Shown piece by piece: positions 7,343 through 15,859 of a stretch of DNA of 40,983 nucleotides. The notes beneath the pieces are model-generated. The model had not been told where the DNA came from, ran no database searches, and saw nothing but the letters and a program-made list of their open reading frames with translations. The DNA is from Gracilibacteraceae bacterium (GTDB lineage: Bacteria > Bacillota > Desulfitobacteriia > Desulfitobacteriales > Syntrophobotulaceae): NCBI GenBank assembly GCA_031266805.1, contig JAISAH010000018.1, forward strand, positions 1-40,983. Reading direction: 5' to 3'. Both the position numbers and the translations under genes were made by a program. The number at the start of each line of letters is the position of its first letter. Positions within the stretch are counted from its first letter, which is position 1.

Positions 7343-8604
7343 CGCGCGCCTGTTTTGAGGCCGCGGGCCACCAAAAGGTTGGCGAGCGAGAGAACGCCGG
7401 CCAGCAGAAACACATATTCCGGTCCCCAGATATACCAGATCGTGCCGCAGAAAAACGAGCCGATGATCCCGATCACATGGTCTATGCTCATACCCAGCGA
7501 GAGCGACGGCGTCACATCCTCCGGGCTCAGGGCGATAGAGCGCAGATAAACGGCTCGCACCATGGCGAACTGCGCCGACATGCGGTCGATGATATTCAGG
7601 AGATAGACCATGATCATGCCGACGCCGGTCAGCACGACCACGTTATGAGTGATCCAGCGGCTGAGAAACCCGTAAGCTACATATACGGAAATAAAGGCGA
7701 ACGCCTCCGAGATCATGACGTTGCGGACGCCGAAACGGTCGATCCATTTGCCGACCTGGGGCATGAAGAATATCCCGATGAACGAGCCGGCGACCGAGAG
7801 GATGGACATGGTGTCGGCGCCGAAATCCAGGAGGTCGATCAGGACCCAGGGGCTGTAGACGAGCATGATCTGCTTGCGGCCGCCGAACAGGGCGCAAATA
7901 ACATAGTAACGCAGATAAGCCCGGCGAAAAACGAGTTTGGGCGCGCCGCGCGCCGCGCCGCCGTTTTCTTCCTCCGGCATGACGCGGAACAGAAAAACAA
8001 ACAGCAGGCAGACGACGATCAGGCAGGCGGCCGCCAGAAAAAACACCGTGACCGGCGTGTCAAAATCAAAAGCCCCATAGCGAAACCCCAAAAAAGTGAC
8101 GACGCCCGCTATCATGAACAGCGCCATGCGCACGCTGTTCAGCCGCCCGAGCATACTGCCCATGTTTTGCTTTCGGGCCAGCGAAAGGCCGATGCTGTCG
8201 CCGAGCGCGATATACATATGCACGCCCATCGAGTAAATGAACAGGAAGATCAGCATGACCGGAAACGACGGGCGGAGAAAACCGAGGACGATGAGGGCCC
8301 CGGCTGTCATGGCGTGAGCGATCAGGGCCGTGCGGACGTCGCGCAAGGACGAGAGGGCGGCGATGACAAAAATCGCCAAAACCCCCGGCAGCTCCCGCGG
8401 GAACTCGATAAAACCCCGTTGCTGCGCGTTCACATCGTAAGCGTCTTTAAAATAATTGGCCAGGAGCGCGTCGCTGAAGCCCATGGCCAAGCCGACAAAA
8501 GCCGTGCTGACTAGGAATATTTTCACTGCCGGACTATCGTTAAATTTCAAGCTGATGTCGTCCTCCCGGCGCCTTTTCGCAGTATGATTTAGAACTGTAA
8601 GCAT
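7339..8604 (-). CDS. MFS-family transporter of unknown substrate
   Basis: An integral membrane protein of about 421 residues with around twelve hydrophobic segments in two halves, separated by a charged cytoplasmic loop (about residues 195-215, MPEEENGGAARGAPK). It fits the major facilitator superfamily; a loop of the GKWIDRFGVRN type after TM8 resembles the second copy of the MFS signature. I cannot assign a substrate. I place the start at the ATG at 8604. A TTG at 8631 would add nine residues and has no ribosome binding site. A 14-base palindrome (8610-8623) lies directly upstream and may affect initiation. It overlaps amrS by four bases, so the two are co-translated. Composition is GC-rich (7921-7980 has 42 G/C of 60), unlike the island to its right. 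Confidence 0.75.
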   Translation of the reverse strand: MLTVLNHTAKRRREDDISLKFNDSPAVKIFLVSTAFVGLAMGFSDALLANYFKDAYDVNAQQRGFIEFPRELPGVLAIFVIAALSSLRDVRTALIAHAMTAGALIVLGFLRPSFPVMLIFLFIYSMGVHMYIALGDSIGLSLARKQNMGSMLGRLNSVRMALFMIAGVVTFLGFRYGAFDFDTPVTVFFLAAACLIVVCLLFVFLFRVMPEEENGGAARGAPKLVFRRAYLRYYVICALFGGRKQIMLVYSPWVLIDLLDFGADTMSILSVAGSFIGIFFMPQVGKWIDRFGVRNVMISEAFAFISVYVAYGFLSRWITHNVVVLTGVGMIMVYLLNIIDRMSAQFAMVRAVYLRSIALSPEDVTPSLSLGMSIDHVIGIIGSFFCGTIWYIWGPEYVFLLAGVLSLANLLVARGLKTGAR

Positions 8605-8651
8605 TGTAGCACCGCCGGCGGTGAAAAGCAATAGATGAAATCGCCCCCGTC

Positions 8652-8672
8652 ATTCCGGACTTGTTCCGGAAT
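8652..8672. repeat. REP-like palindromic element
   Basis: A perfect inverted repeat with eight-base arms ATTCCGGA / TCCGGAAT and a five-base loop, embedded in GTCATTCCGGACTTGTTCC. This kind of element recurs as a dispersed intergenic repeat in several bacterial genomes. Only one copy is seen here. It lies in the 124-base gap between the GC-rich MFS gene and the AT-rich regulator gene, marking the left edge of the catabolic island. No T tract follows, so it is not a typical terminator. Confidence 0.55.
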
Positions 8673-8728
8673 CCATCCCTGTTTTCTATTTTTTGGATTC
8701 AGGAGAATAGTAAAAAGAACGGAGACGG

Positions 8729-10471
8729 TCAAGTTGTTATACTCATTGAATCTTTATTTATACCATAACTTGAAAGTTTCTTAATGATAGCAGGATGACT
8801 CAGTCCAATATGCTTTGCTGTATTTCTGATCGTTCCATATTTCTGCAGCGATTTGAGCAAATATGTCTTTTCAAAATACTCTTTGGCTTCGCGATACCCG
8901 GAAAATCTTTCCAATATTTCGTCAAATGATGATTCTGAAACAGGTTTTACCGCGGCGCTATTAGGAAAGCTGAATGTTTCAATATTTAAATTTAAATCCC
9001 GTCCGTTTAGTGAGACAAATATTTCAGCGGGTAAATGCTCCGGAAATATACAATCTTCATCGCTCAAAATAACAAGCCGCTCGATCAGATTTTGAAGTTC
9101 CCGGACATTGCCGGGCCAGTCATAGGAAAAAAATAAATTCAATAATGAATTGGAAATCTTTTTGTTGACATTATATTTGCTGTTATATTTTGCGAGAAAA
9201 CAATTAATAAGCGGCAGAATATCTGATTTGCGTTCTTTTAAAGGAGGGATAGTTAAATGCAAAACATTAAGTCGATGAAATAAATCCAGCCGAAATTGTT
9301 TTTGCGCGATCATCTGAGATAGATCCCTATTGGTAGCTGAAATCAACCGAACATCGACTCTTATCAATTTATTGCCGCCCACGCGATAGAATTCCATATT
9401 TTCCGCAAACCGCAAAATTTTAGCCTGAAGGGGCAATGTCATTTCCCCGATTTCATCCAAAAATATGGTGCCGTTATGTGCCAATTCAAATAATCCCATA
9501 TGGCCGCCTTTTTTTGAACCGGTAAAAGCCCCTTCCTCATAACCGAATAACTCTGATTCTAATAGGGTCTCGGGTATGGAGCCGCAATTGATCTTGAGAA
9601 ACGGAGTCCTTTTACGCCCGGAGTTCTCATGAATATAATCGGTCAGGACCTCTTTTCCCGAACCTGATTCTCCGGTTATTAACAGCGGCACATCGACTTT
9701 GGCATATTTTCGCGCGTTATTGAGCAAAATTTGCATTTTTTCGCTTCCGAATACATAATTGCCATGAGATGTTTTCGTTCCCTGGAATCTTTCCAGCAAC
9801 TTAGTGTAGCGATTTAATTGCAGCTGGCTTTCCAGCAATTCATCACGAAGAGCATTAATCTCGGTAATGTCGCGAATATTGCTGACGACTCTATGAATAT
9901 TTCCCGCGGAATCGAAAACGGGTCTGCCCGTGACCACCGCCTTCCTGATTTGATCATTATATCTGTATTCGTTCAAAAAAGTAACTGGTTGTTGTTTTTC
10001 CACCACCTTGATCGTGGACGATTCAGAATATGCCCCCATTGCAACCCCATCACGGACATTGCCGCCTAACATAGTTTCTCTGGGAATTCCGGATATCCTC
10101 TCGAAACTCTTGTTAATCCGCAGTATCTTGCCGGTTGCATCCGCTACGACTATACCATCCTGAACGTCTTCGATTATGGCTTCTAACTCCATCTTTGCTT
10201 CTAAGAGCTTACCAATGATATCGCCCGGATCATTGGCAAACAACACCATGATAAACCCCTCGAAACCACTATCCTCAATCATAACAGGATATATATTGAG
10301 GAAGCCAAAGGGCGTTAAAATAAAGTTCTGCGGTTCGGCTGGCAGGGCCTCATTGTTGATGAGATCAGTTATAGAACGCCATTCGGGGTGCGCGTACTGC
10401 TTTTGTACGAACTGCCCTTGCGCATCCGTTAGAAAGGCTTGAATAGAGGGATAATAGCTATCATTACTCAT
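8729..10471 (-). CDS. sigma-54-dependent enhancer-binding regulator with PAS domains
   Basis: A bacterial enhancer-binding protein of about 580 residues. An N-terminal region (about 1-90) looks PAS-like and may be the ligand sensor. A clear PAS domain follows (about 95-210, IIEDVQDGIVVADATGKILR). The AAA+ domain (about 240-470) has Walker A GESGSGKE, Walker B IFLDEIGEM, the arginine-bearing LFHRLNVL region, and the sigma-54 contact loop read as GAFTGS rather than GAFTGA. The C-terminus is a Fis-type helix-turn-helix (TIRNTAKHIGLSHPAII). The ATG at 10471 has AGAGGTGGG upstream; a GTG four codons earlier is less likely. It lies 128 bases downstream of the catabolic operon end and is AT-rich (8941-9000 has 22 G/C of 60). 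It is the natural candidate to activate the -24/-12 promoter before fixA. Confidence 0.9.
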   Translation of the reverse strand: MSNDSYYPSIQAFLTDAQGQFVQKQYAHPEWRSITDLINNEALPAEPQNFILTPFGFLNIYPVMIEDSGFEGFIMVLFANDPGDIIGKLLEAKMELEAIIEDVQDGIVVADATGKILRINKSFERISGIPRETMLGGNVRDGVAMGAYSESSTIKVVEKQQPVTFLNEYRYNDQIRKAVVTGRPVFDSAGNIHRVVSNIRDITEINALRDELLESQLQLNRYTKLLERFQGTKTSHGNYVFGSEKMQILLNNARKYAKVDVPLLITGESGSGKEVLTDYIHENSGRKRTPFLKINCGSIPETLLESELFGYEEGAFTGSKKGGHMGLFELAHNGTIFLDEIGEMTLPLQAKILRFAENMEFYRVGGNKLIRVDVRLISATNRDLSQMIAQKQFRLDLFHRLNVLHLTIPPLKERKSDILPLINCFLAKYNSKYNVNKKISNSLLNLFFSYDWPGNVRELQNLIERLVILSDEDCIFPEHLPAEIFVSLNGRDLNLNIETFSFPNSAAVKPVSESSFDEILERFSGYREAKEYFEKTYLLKSLQKYGTIRNTAKHIGLSHPAIIKKLSSYGINKDSMSITT

Positions 10472-10545
10472 AATACATCCCACCTCTCACATGTCAGCAT
10501 GAAAAAAGATCCACGGCGGTTATGTTGATTGAGTGAACAGAAAAG

Positions 10546-10572
10546 AGTTTGAGTATTAGAAAACCTCAAACT
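10546..10572 (-). terminator. weak hairpin terminator or attenuator at the operon end
   Basis: Arms AGTTTGAG and CTCAAACT form an eight-base-pair stem with an 11-base loop, in the gap between the flavodoxin-like gene and the regulator gene. On the - strand the stem is followed by a short CTCTTTTCTG run. The T tract is modest, so partial read-through from the operon into the regulator gene is possible. Confidence 0.45.
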
Positions 10573-10598
10573 TATCATATCATATTTTTGAACTTATT

Positions 10599-11417
10599 TC
10601 AGCGATATTTCTGCTGTGCTTCGCGCACTTCATCCTTCCGGCGAATATATTCTTCTTTTATATTCGTCAGGGTACATCCGTGTTCCGCCAATCCTTCAGC
10701 TGAAAATCTACTTGGCCGCGCAGGTATTAGCGCCAGACGGAATTCCCCATTCTCAGACTTCAACTGCCCCTTGCTCGAACACATAACACAGCGCCACTGC
10801 CCGTTATGGAATATCTGCAACAATGAGCTGCCGCATTCCGGACAGTAGGCTTTATCTTCATCTATGAAGTCGACGCGGGCGTTGTTCACCAATGATTGAG
10901 CCAATGCTCGTATTTTCAACAGCAAATCTTCCCGCAGAACATCCCCGGGGAGTATTGAACGCAGGATAACCGTTCCTGTCACATCCAAACCTAAAAAACG
11001 AGCAAAATGCATGGCCGCTTCACGTCCGTATCCTTCCCAGCCAGGCACAGTGTGCGGAACCGCGATTACGCACTGTTTACCTGTCGCGTACTCGGCCGTA
11101 TTGTTCTGGATTGAGATCAGGCGATCATTGACGAGTTTCAAGGATGTATGCTGTCCTAAATAATAGACCGGCGCGGCGATGACGACTTTATCCGCCGCTT
11201 TAACCCGGTCGAGGAAATAGTTCAAGTCGTCGTCAAGAACGCAGCGTTTATCCCTTGGCAGACAAGCGTAACACGCCTTGCACAAACCAATATTCAAATC
11301 AGTCATGCGGATCATTTCTTTATCCCACTCCGCGGGGAGACTACTCACTATTTCTTTGACGATAATTTCCGAATTGCCAATTTTACGGGGAGACGCGACT
11401 AAACCTAAAACTTTCAT
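10599..11417 (-). CDS. flavodoxin-fold NAD(P)H-dependent oxidoreductase with C-terminal zinc ribbon
   Basis: A protein of about 272 residues. The N-terminus MKVLGLVASPRKIGNSE is the FMN-phosphate loop of the NADPH-dependent FMN reductase / flavodoxin-like family. A ferredoxin-like CKACYACLPRDKRC segment (about residues 50-63) and VIAAPVYYLGQHTS (about 83-96) follow, as in iron-sulfur flavoprotein relatives. Near the C-terminus CPECG ... CVMCS (about 213-233) gives two CxxC pairs of a rubredoxin or zinc-ribbon kind. The frame is open 68 codons further upstream, but that part overlaps the preceding gene and has no family character, so I start at the ATG at 11417. It probably shuttles electrons between NAD(P)H or ferredoxin and a flavoenzyme of the pathway. 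It is the last metabolic gene of the operon. Confidence 0.82.
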   Translation of the reverse strand: MKVLGLVASPRKIGNSEIIVKEIVSSLPAEWDKEMIRMTDLNIGLCKACYACLPRDKRCVLDDDLNYFLDRVKAADKVVIAAPVYYLGQHTSLKLVNDRLISIQNNTAEYATGKQCVIAVPHTVPGWEGYGREAAMHFARFLGLDVTGTVILRSILPGDVLREDLLLKIRALAQSLVNNARVDFIDEDKAYCPECGSSLLQIFHNGQWRCVMCSSKGQLKSENGEFRLALIPARPSRFSAEGLAEHGCTLTNIKEEYIRRKDEVREAQQKYR

Positions 11418-11436
11418 AATTATATTACCTGTCGTC

Positions 11437-12609
11437 TCAAAAGCTTTTTTGCAGAATATTCCTGACGTCCTCCGCGGAGAAAGGCATAAAACTGTTCGCG
11501 CGGCCTTCCGGTCCATAAGCTTTGACAGCCATTTCATCAAAGTATTTATCTTCGCTGACGCCCGCCTTCCGCAGCGTCTCGGGAAGACCCAAGGAAGAAA
11601 AGAATCGGCGCGTTTTCTCAATGGACAGGCGCGCGATCTCTATGGGCGGCAGCGCTGCGTCAATCCCCCAAACATTCAGGCCGAAGGTTACAAAACGCGG
11701 CAAAGTCTTCTCACTCAGAACATATTCCATCCAGACCGGCGTGAGGACCGCCAGACCAACCCCATGAGTGACATCATCATAATAAGCGCTGATAGTATGC
11801 TCTATTTCATGAACGCTCCAGCCAATGTCTTTGCCTTTGGCCGTCAGCGTATTCACCGCCAATGAAGACGCCCACATGAGATTAGCCCGCGCTTCGTAAT
11901 CAGTCGGGTCATCCATGGCTGCCGGCGCGTAATGGATCACTGTCTTCAGCAATGCTTCCGCGATACGGTCTGACACATAAGCTGATTCGTCCACCGTAAA
12001 ATACGGTTCGCATATATGCGAAAAAATATCCGCCGAACCGGCGGCCGTATGCTTTGGAGGAACAGTAAACGTATATGTCGGATCAAGAATCGATACTTTG
12101 GGGAGCATCATATTGCTGCCGGTGATAAGCTTGTCGTGTCGATTCATATCAGAGATTACCGCCAGGGCGTCCATCTCGGAACCCGCTGCGGCAAGCGTCA
12201 GCACAGTAAATATGGGTAAAAATTTCGTATAACGTACTTGCATCGAAATGAGGTCCCAGGGATCTCCTTCGTAAGCGACACAACCGGCAATTGTTTTCGC
12301 GCAATCAAGAACAGAGCCGCCGCCTACAGCGAGTACCCCGCCAACTTGGTGCAAACGGCATAAACGCACGCCCTCTATGACATCCGGAAGTTTCGCGTTT
12401 GGTTCAATGCCGGGCAATTCGGCAAAATTTATGCCTGACTTTCCCAATTCTTCTATAACCGCGTCATAAACGCCGTTGCGCTTAATACTCCCTTGACCGT
12501 ACACCAACAGTACTCTAGCGCAATATTGCCTGATGTTTCTTCCCAGATTTTTGATTTGGCCTTCGCCAAAATAAGAGCGGGTACCGATTGCATAGGTAAA
12601 ATTTTCCAT
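11437..12609 (-). CDS. iron-containing alcohol dehydrogenase, butanol-dehydrogenase (BDH/YqhD) type
   Basis: About 390 residues. It resembles NAD(P)H-dependent butanol dehydrogenases: an N-terminal FTYAIGTRSYFGEGQI, the nucleotide-binding VLAVGGGSVLDCAKTIA (about 92-108) and a metal-binding region with IFSHICEPYF and later histidines (SVHEIEHTISAYYDDVTHG, about 260-278). It would interconvert an aldehyde and a primary alcohol or omega-hydroxy acid. 4-Hydroxybutyrate dehydrogenases belong to the same broad family, which fits an AbfD-type pathway, but the specificity cannot be read. The ATG at 12609 has GGAGG at a suitable distance; an upstream ATG 15 codons earlier lacks one. It lies 51 bases after the small CGGCNP gene and 19 before the flavodoxin-like gene. 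Confidence 0.88.
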   Translation of the reverse strand: MENFTYAIGTRSYFGEGQIKNLGRNIRQYCARVLLVYGQGSIKRNGVYDAVIEELGKSGINFAELPGIEPNAKLPDVIEGVRLCRLHQVGGVLAVGGGSVLDCAKTIAGCVAYEGDPWDLISMQVRYTKFLPIFTVLTLAAAGSEMDALAVISDMNRHDKLITGSNMMLPKVSILDPTYTFTVPPKHTAAGSADIFSHICEPYFTVDESAYVSDRIAEALLKTVIHYAPAAMDDPTDYEARANLMWASSLAVNTLTAKGKDIGWSVHEIEHTISAYYDDVTHGVGLAVLTPVWMEYVLSEKTLPRFVTFGLNVWGIDAALPPIEIARLSIEKTRRFFSSLGLPETLRKAGVSEDKYFDEMAVKAYGPEGRANSFMPFSAEDVRNILQKSF

Positions 12610-12660
12610 GAACACTGATTCCTCCGGTTTATCCGCATTATATATCAACTTCAAAGATGT

Positions 12661-12975
12661 TCAGCTATCAATCAAATTCATCAATTTTTTGATAACCTCC
12701 GCGGCAATACCCTGCTCAGCCACCGCATAACCATCAACACTTTCTCCGGCGACGCTGATCCCCGTTTTTCCCGCGGGGAAACTTTTTGGTGCGCAATTCA
12801 CTCGGCAGCCGCTGACCCAAAGAGCGATATCACTCTCGGCCTGATTATACATATAGGCTATCCCATGGGCGCCCAAGTATTCACGGACAGATCCAGCCAG
12901 CAATCCGCGATTAATCACCGGGTTGCAGCCGCCGCAAAAATTGATACATACTTCTGCTTCTGAATTCTCAATCAC
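12661..12975 (-). CDS. small CGGCNP-motif protein of unknown function
   Basis: About 104 residues with an N-terminal CINFCGGCNPVINRG segment (Cys-x3-Cys-x2-Cys) and a second pair in SGCRVNCAPKS (about residues 60-70). I have an impression of similar short CGGCNP proteins beside flavin-dependent enoate reductases in anaerobes, but I know of no established function. The cysteines could bind an Fe-S cluster or act as a thiol pair. The GTG at 12975 overlaps the upstream VOC stop by eight bases (GTGATTGA), suggesting coupled translation. A TTG at 12999 gives eight more residues and a longer overlap. No transmembrane segment is seen. Confidence 0.7.
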   Translation of the reverse strand: MIENSEAEVCINFCGGCNPVINRGLLAGSVREYLGAHGIAYMYNQAESDIALWVSGCRVNCAPKSFPAGKTGISVAGESVDGYAVAEQGIAAEVIKKLMNLIDS

Positions 12976-13354
12976 TGCAATCCGGGTAAATAAACTCAAC
13001 TCTTTCCCCGTCCGGCGCTTCGAAAAAGGCTATCGAGGCCCCAATAATTGACCGCCTCGGACCTTCAAGCAATTTGACGCCTGCTTCTTTCATTTTCGTC
13101 AACACATCTTCCATATCATCAGTTTCAATAGCCACATGATCAACGACGCCCCGCCAACGATTACCCACGGGATCAGGCGCTTTATGCTGCAATATTTCAA
13201 TTACTACGTCGCCGAGACTCAGAAACTGGATCCTAATCAGATTATTCTCATATGCTTTTTCTGGCAATAGCGCGCATCCGCAAAGTTTCGTATAGAATTC
13301 GACGGAACGATCAACATCTTTTACGATGAGTCCGATATGCGCAACCTTATTCAT
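12968..13354 (-). CDS. VOC-superfamily protein, methylmalonyl-CoA-epimerase/glyoxalase-like
   Basis: About 128 residues with two beta-alpha-beta-beta-beta halves of the vicinal oxygen chelate fold. The first half starts KVAHIGLIVKDVDRSVEFY with the typical metal-binding histidine (His in AHIG). The second contains VVDHVAIETDDMEDVL with the matching histidine, and the C-terminal FFEAPDGERVEFIY carries the usual metal-binding glutamate. This layout resembles methylmalonyl-CoA epimerase and glyoxalase I, so an epimerase or isomerase acting on a CoA ester or hydroxy-carbonyl is plausible in an anaerobe; a ring-cleaving dioxygenase is less so. The ATG at 13354 with GGTGG upstream is preferred to the TTG two codons earlier. 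It lies between the SDR gene and the CGGCNP gene. Confidence 0.85.
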   Translation of the reverse strand: MNKVAHIGLIVKDVDRSVEFYTKLCGCALLPEKAYENNLIRIQFLSLGDVVIEILQHKAPDPVGNRWRGVVDHVAIETDDMEDVLTKMKEAGVKLLEGPRRSIIGASIAFFEAPDGERVEFIYPDCSD

Positions 13355-13421
13355 AGACAACTACCACCTCTCAGTATAAAGGGCGCCGCGCGAGCCAAGG
13401 CGCGGCGCCGCAAACGATGAA

Positions 13422-14174
13422 TTATTTTGTTGTGCTGAACCCGCCGTCAACAGATAAATCAATGCCTGTGATAAAGGCGGCTCGCGGCGATGCCAGGAAG
13501 AGAATAGCTTCCGCGACTTCCTGCGGAGTTCCGGGGCGTCCCAGCGGGTGTGTCCGCTTGATGTATTCTTCTAATTCAGGATTCATCACTTTCATGACCA
13601 TCTCGGTGGCGATGAAACCGGGAGAGATTGAATTGATGCGAATCCCCGCGCTTCCCCATTCATTCGCCAGACCCGCTGTAAATTTATTCATGCCGCCTTT
13701 GGTTGCGGCATACACTGAGCGTTCCTGCACCACAAGATGGCTCTGTATGGATGAGATATTGACGATGGCGCCGGATCCCGCGGCAATCATGCAGCGAGCT
13801 GCTTCTACCGAAAAAAAGTAAGCGCCTTTCAAATTTATATCAACAACAGCGTCCCAATCTTCTTCGGTTTGCTCCAGCCCGGCTTTTCGGCGGAGGATGC
13901 CTGCGGCGTTTACCAATACGTCGATCTTGCCGCATTGATCCATGACCTCTTTTGTCATCCGCTTGATTTCCTCGTAATTTCCTACATCTCCCGGCAACCC
14001 GCGGGCGTTATAACCTTCATTTCGCAGTTTCTCCGCATATTCATTAACATCCCGGGCAGTACGGCTGACGATAAAGCATGTCGCTCCTTCTTCACAAAAA
14101 CGCCGCGCCGCGGCGCCGCCAATACCCCGGCTCCCTCCGGTCACAACGCAGATTTTATCTTGAAATTCCCCCAT
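13422..14174 (-). CDS. short-chain dehydrogenase/reductase (FabG/gluconate-5-dehydrogenase-like)
   Basis: A 250-residue classical SDR. The cofactor motif TGGSRGIG (about residues 13-20), the structural NAAG (about 90-93, VLVNAAGIL), the catalytic serine in NISSIQS (about 140), and YAATK (Tyr/Lys about 155-159) are all present. The protein ends with TGIDLSVDGGFS, as typical for the family. It should interconvert a secondary alcohol and a ketone with NAD(P)H; no substrate can be assigned. The ATG at 14174 follows GGAGG. It lies between the GldA-like gene and the VOC gene in the operon. Confidence 0.9.
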   Translation of the reverse strand: MGEFQDKICVVTGGSRGIGGAAARRFCEEGATCFIVSRTARDVNEYAEKLRNEGYNARGLPGDVGNYEEIKRMTKEVMDQCGKIDVLVNAAGILRRKAGLEQTEEDWDAVVDINLKGAYFFSVEAARCMIAAGSGAIVNISSIQSHLVVQERSVYAATKGGMNKFTAGLANEWGSAGIRINSISPGFIATEMVMKVMNPELEEYIKRTHPLGRPGTPQEVAEAILFLASPRAAFITGIDLSVDGGFSTTK

Positions 14175-14208
14175 AATTAACGCCTCCTCAACGTTTCAAT
14201 GATTTAAG

Positions 14209-15303
14209 TTAAACTTGACTTTGCCGGCCAAGAGCGTCAGCGACATACATAGCGGACAGAACGTCTGTCGCTGTTACGACAAAAGGCTCTTTGTGTATTG
14301 CTTCTTTCGGCGCGGTCGCCTTCTGCGCCACTTGGTACAAATCCGCGCGGCTGCAGTGATCAATATCCAAATCTTTAAACGTAGTTGGCAACCCCACGCT
14401 GCGTGAGAAGCGAATAACCTCTTCAATCTCTTGCCGTGGCCGGTTCTCTAAGACCAGCAGCACAATGGTTCCAAACGCTACCCACTCCCCGTGGTACTTG
14501 TCGTGATAGGTCGGAAGAGTACTGAAACCGCTGTACATTGAGTGCGCCGCCGCCGAGCCGTTGCATTCAAAGCCAATCCCGCTCAAAAGGGTATTAGCTT
14601 CGATGATATTGTCCAACGCTTTCGTAACGACCCTGTTCTCCGCCGCCAATTTAGCGGCCGCGCCATCGGCCAGCAATGTTTCATAACAAAGTTTTGCTAT
14701 GGCCAATGAGGCTAACGTAGCCTGCCCGCCCCCGTAGTTGGTTCTGCAATTCTCCACGCAGGTACGCGCTTCGAAGTATGTCGCCAGAGCGTCCCCCATC
14801 CCCGCGACCAGCAATCGCACCGGCGCTTCGGCGATGATACGCGTATCCGCCAGCACAACATTGGGGTTTCGTTTGGTTTCAAATTTTTCCTCAAATACGC
14901 CGTCTTCGGTGTAATAAATGATTAAGGCGCTGGTGGGCGCGTCGCAGGAAGCGACGGTCGGAACGATAACAACGGGGAGTTCCTCCAGATAAGCGACGGC
15001 CCTGGCCGCGTCCATAACTTTACCGCCGCCGACGCCTATGACGACGTCGGATCCATGTTTTTGCGCTATGACCCGCAGCCGCGCGGCTTCTTTCTTCGTG
15101 CATTCACCGCCAAAACATTCAAAATGAATAACGCTATCCGTTTCCGCAAAGCTTTGGCGTATTGATCCTTCCAGTTCCCGCATCCCTCTTGGGCTGATCA
15201 GAACGAAAAGCGATTTGCCGAGATGGGCGGTATGCTCCCGTAAATTTCGCAACTCATCGTAGCCTTGCACGTATTTGCTCAGGCAGATGAAAGTTTGTGC
15301 CAT
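14209..15303 (-). CDS. glycerol-dehydrogenase-like (GldA family) NAD-dependent dehydrogenase
   Basis: A 364-residue member of the GldA branch of iron-containing/polyol dehydrogenases. Visible signatures are VVIGVGGGKVMDAARAVA (about residues 84-101, NAD binding), VPTVASCDAPTSALIIYY (about 119-136, with the metal-binding aspartate region), AGMGDALATYFEARTC (about 166-181) and histidines in AAAHSMYSGFSTLPTYHDKY-like sequence (about 253-270). GldA oxidises vicinal diols to hydroxyketones with NAD; here it may act on a hydroxylated pathway intermediate. The ATG at 15303 is preceded by a strong GGGGGGAGG. It is a second metal-dependent alcohol dehydrogenase of a different branch from the BDH-type enzyme, so the pathway probably has at least two alcohol/carbonyl steps. 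Confidence 0.9.
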   Translation of the reverse strand: MAQTFICLSKYVQGYDELRNLREHTAHLGKSLFVLISPRGMRELEGSIRQSFAETDSVIHFECFGGECTKKEAARLRVIAQKHGSDVVIGVGGGKVMDAARAVAYLEELPVVIVPTVASCDAPTSALIIYYTEDGVFEEKFETKRNPNVVLADTRIIAEAPVRLLVAGMGDALATYFEARTCVENCRTNYGGGQATLASLAIAKLCYETLLADGAAAKLAAENRVVTKALDNIIEANTLLSGIGFECNGSAAAHSMYSGFSTLPTYHDKYHGEWVAFGTIVLLVLENRPRQEIEEVIRFSRSVGLPTTFKDLDIDHCSRADLYQVAQKATAPKEAIHKEPFVVTATDVLSAMYVADALGRQSQV

Positions 15304-15326
15304 TGATCATCCTCCCCCCTGATATA

Positions 15327-15797
15327 CTATTGGAATAACTCTGGACGGTATGATTTGACATCCGCGTATTGAACAAACTCTACGAAATTTCCTTCCGGAT
15401 CAACAATGTTCAAACAGTTTACCCCCGGTCTGACATCATAAGCTTCCGTACACAGCATTTTGACATTGTTGGCTTTTAATGCGGCTATGATATCCGCCAT
15501 ATCGGATACAACGAAAGTAAGATAACAAATCCCCATACGCTCATAAACCCAAGCCGGCGGAGCGGGCGGGGATCCGACGTCTCCGTCCGTGCGCACCATT
15601 TTAACCCGGTCGCCATAATTTGTTTTCATACGGACGATACGGTATCCGTTCGGCGTCGTTCCAACCTTGGCGCTGGCTGAGGCGTCGGAACGCAGATCAC
15701 TGATTAGTTCCAGCCCCAAAACTCTCGTGTAGAAATTGATCATGCAATCCATGTCGCTGACGACAATTCCGATCTCCATGGGCACTACTTGATTCAT
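15327..15797 (-). CDS. VOC-superfamily protein, second copy in operon
   Basis: About 156 residues with the two-half vicinal oxygen chelate fold: an N-terminal MEIGIVVSDMDCMINFYTRV, a central LTFVVSDMADIIAALKANN, and a C-terminal DPEGNFVEFVQY with the typical glutamate. The first metal position seems to be Glu (MEIG) rather than His, and the second half has no His in the expected strand (ICYLTFVV), so metal binding may be altered or lost. It is clearly diverged from the other VOC protein at 12968-13354. I start at the ATG at 15797 (AAAGGCGGT upstream); an ATG 18 codons earlier adds a basic, non-family extension. The role is unknown. Confidence 0.8.
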   Translation of the reverse strand: MNQVVPMEIGIVVSDMDCMINFYTRVLGLELISDLRSDASASAKVGTTPNGYRIVRMKTNYGDRVKMVRTDGDVGSPPAPPAWVYERMGICYLTFVVSDMADIIAALKANNVKMLCTEAYDVRPGVNCLNIVDPEGNFVEFVQYADVKSYRPELFQ

Positions 15798-15859
15798 GGA
15801 TATAGACCGCCTTTCTGCGGAAGACGTCGACGCCTCCCGCCTTATTTTCATTTCATATT

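Noticed and set aside
7477-8514. 345-codon open frame on the + strand
   Set aside because: It lies antisense to the MFS gene. The product is rich in His, Asp, Arg and Gln with no domain, and the - strand frame has clear transmembrane segments.
11418-11621. N-terminal extension of the flavodoxin-like protein
   Set aside because: It overlaps the upstream dehydrogenase gene by most of its length, while the FMN-loop start at 11417 is canonical.
12968-15797. VOC proteins as ring-cleaving dioxygenases
   Set aside because: The fold alone does not show this. The operon carries oxygen-sensitive AbfD-type enzymes, and one VOC copy seems to lack metal-binding histidines, so epimerase/isomerase-like roles are more likely.
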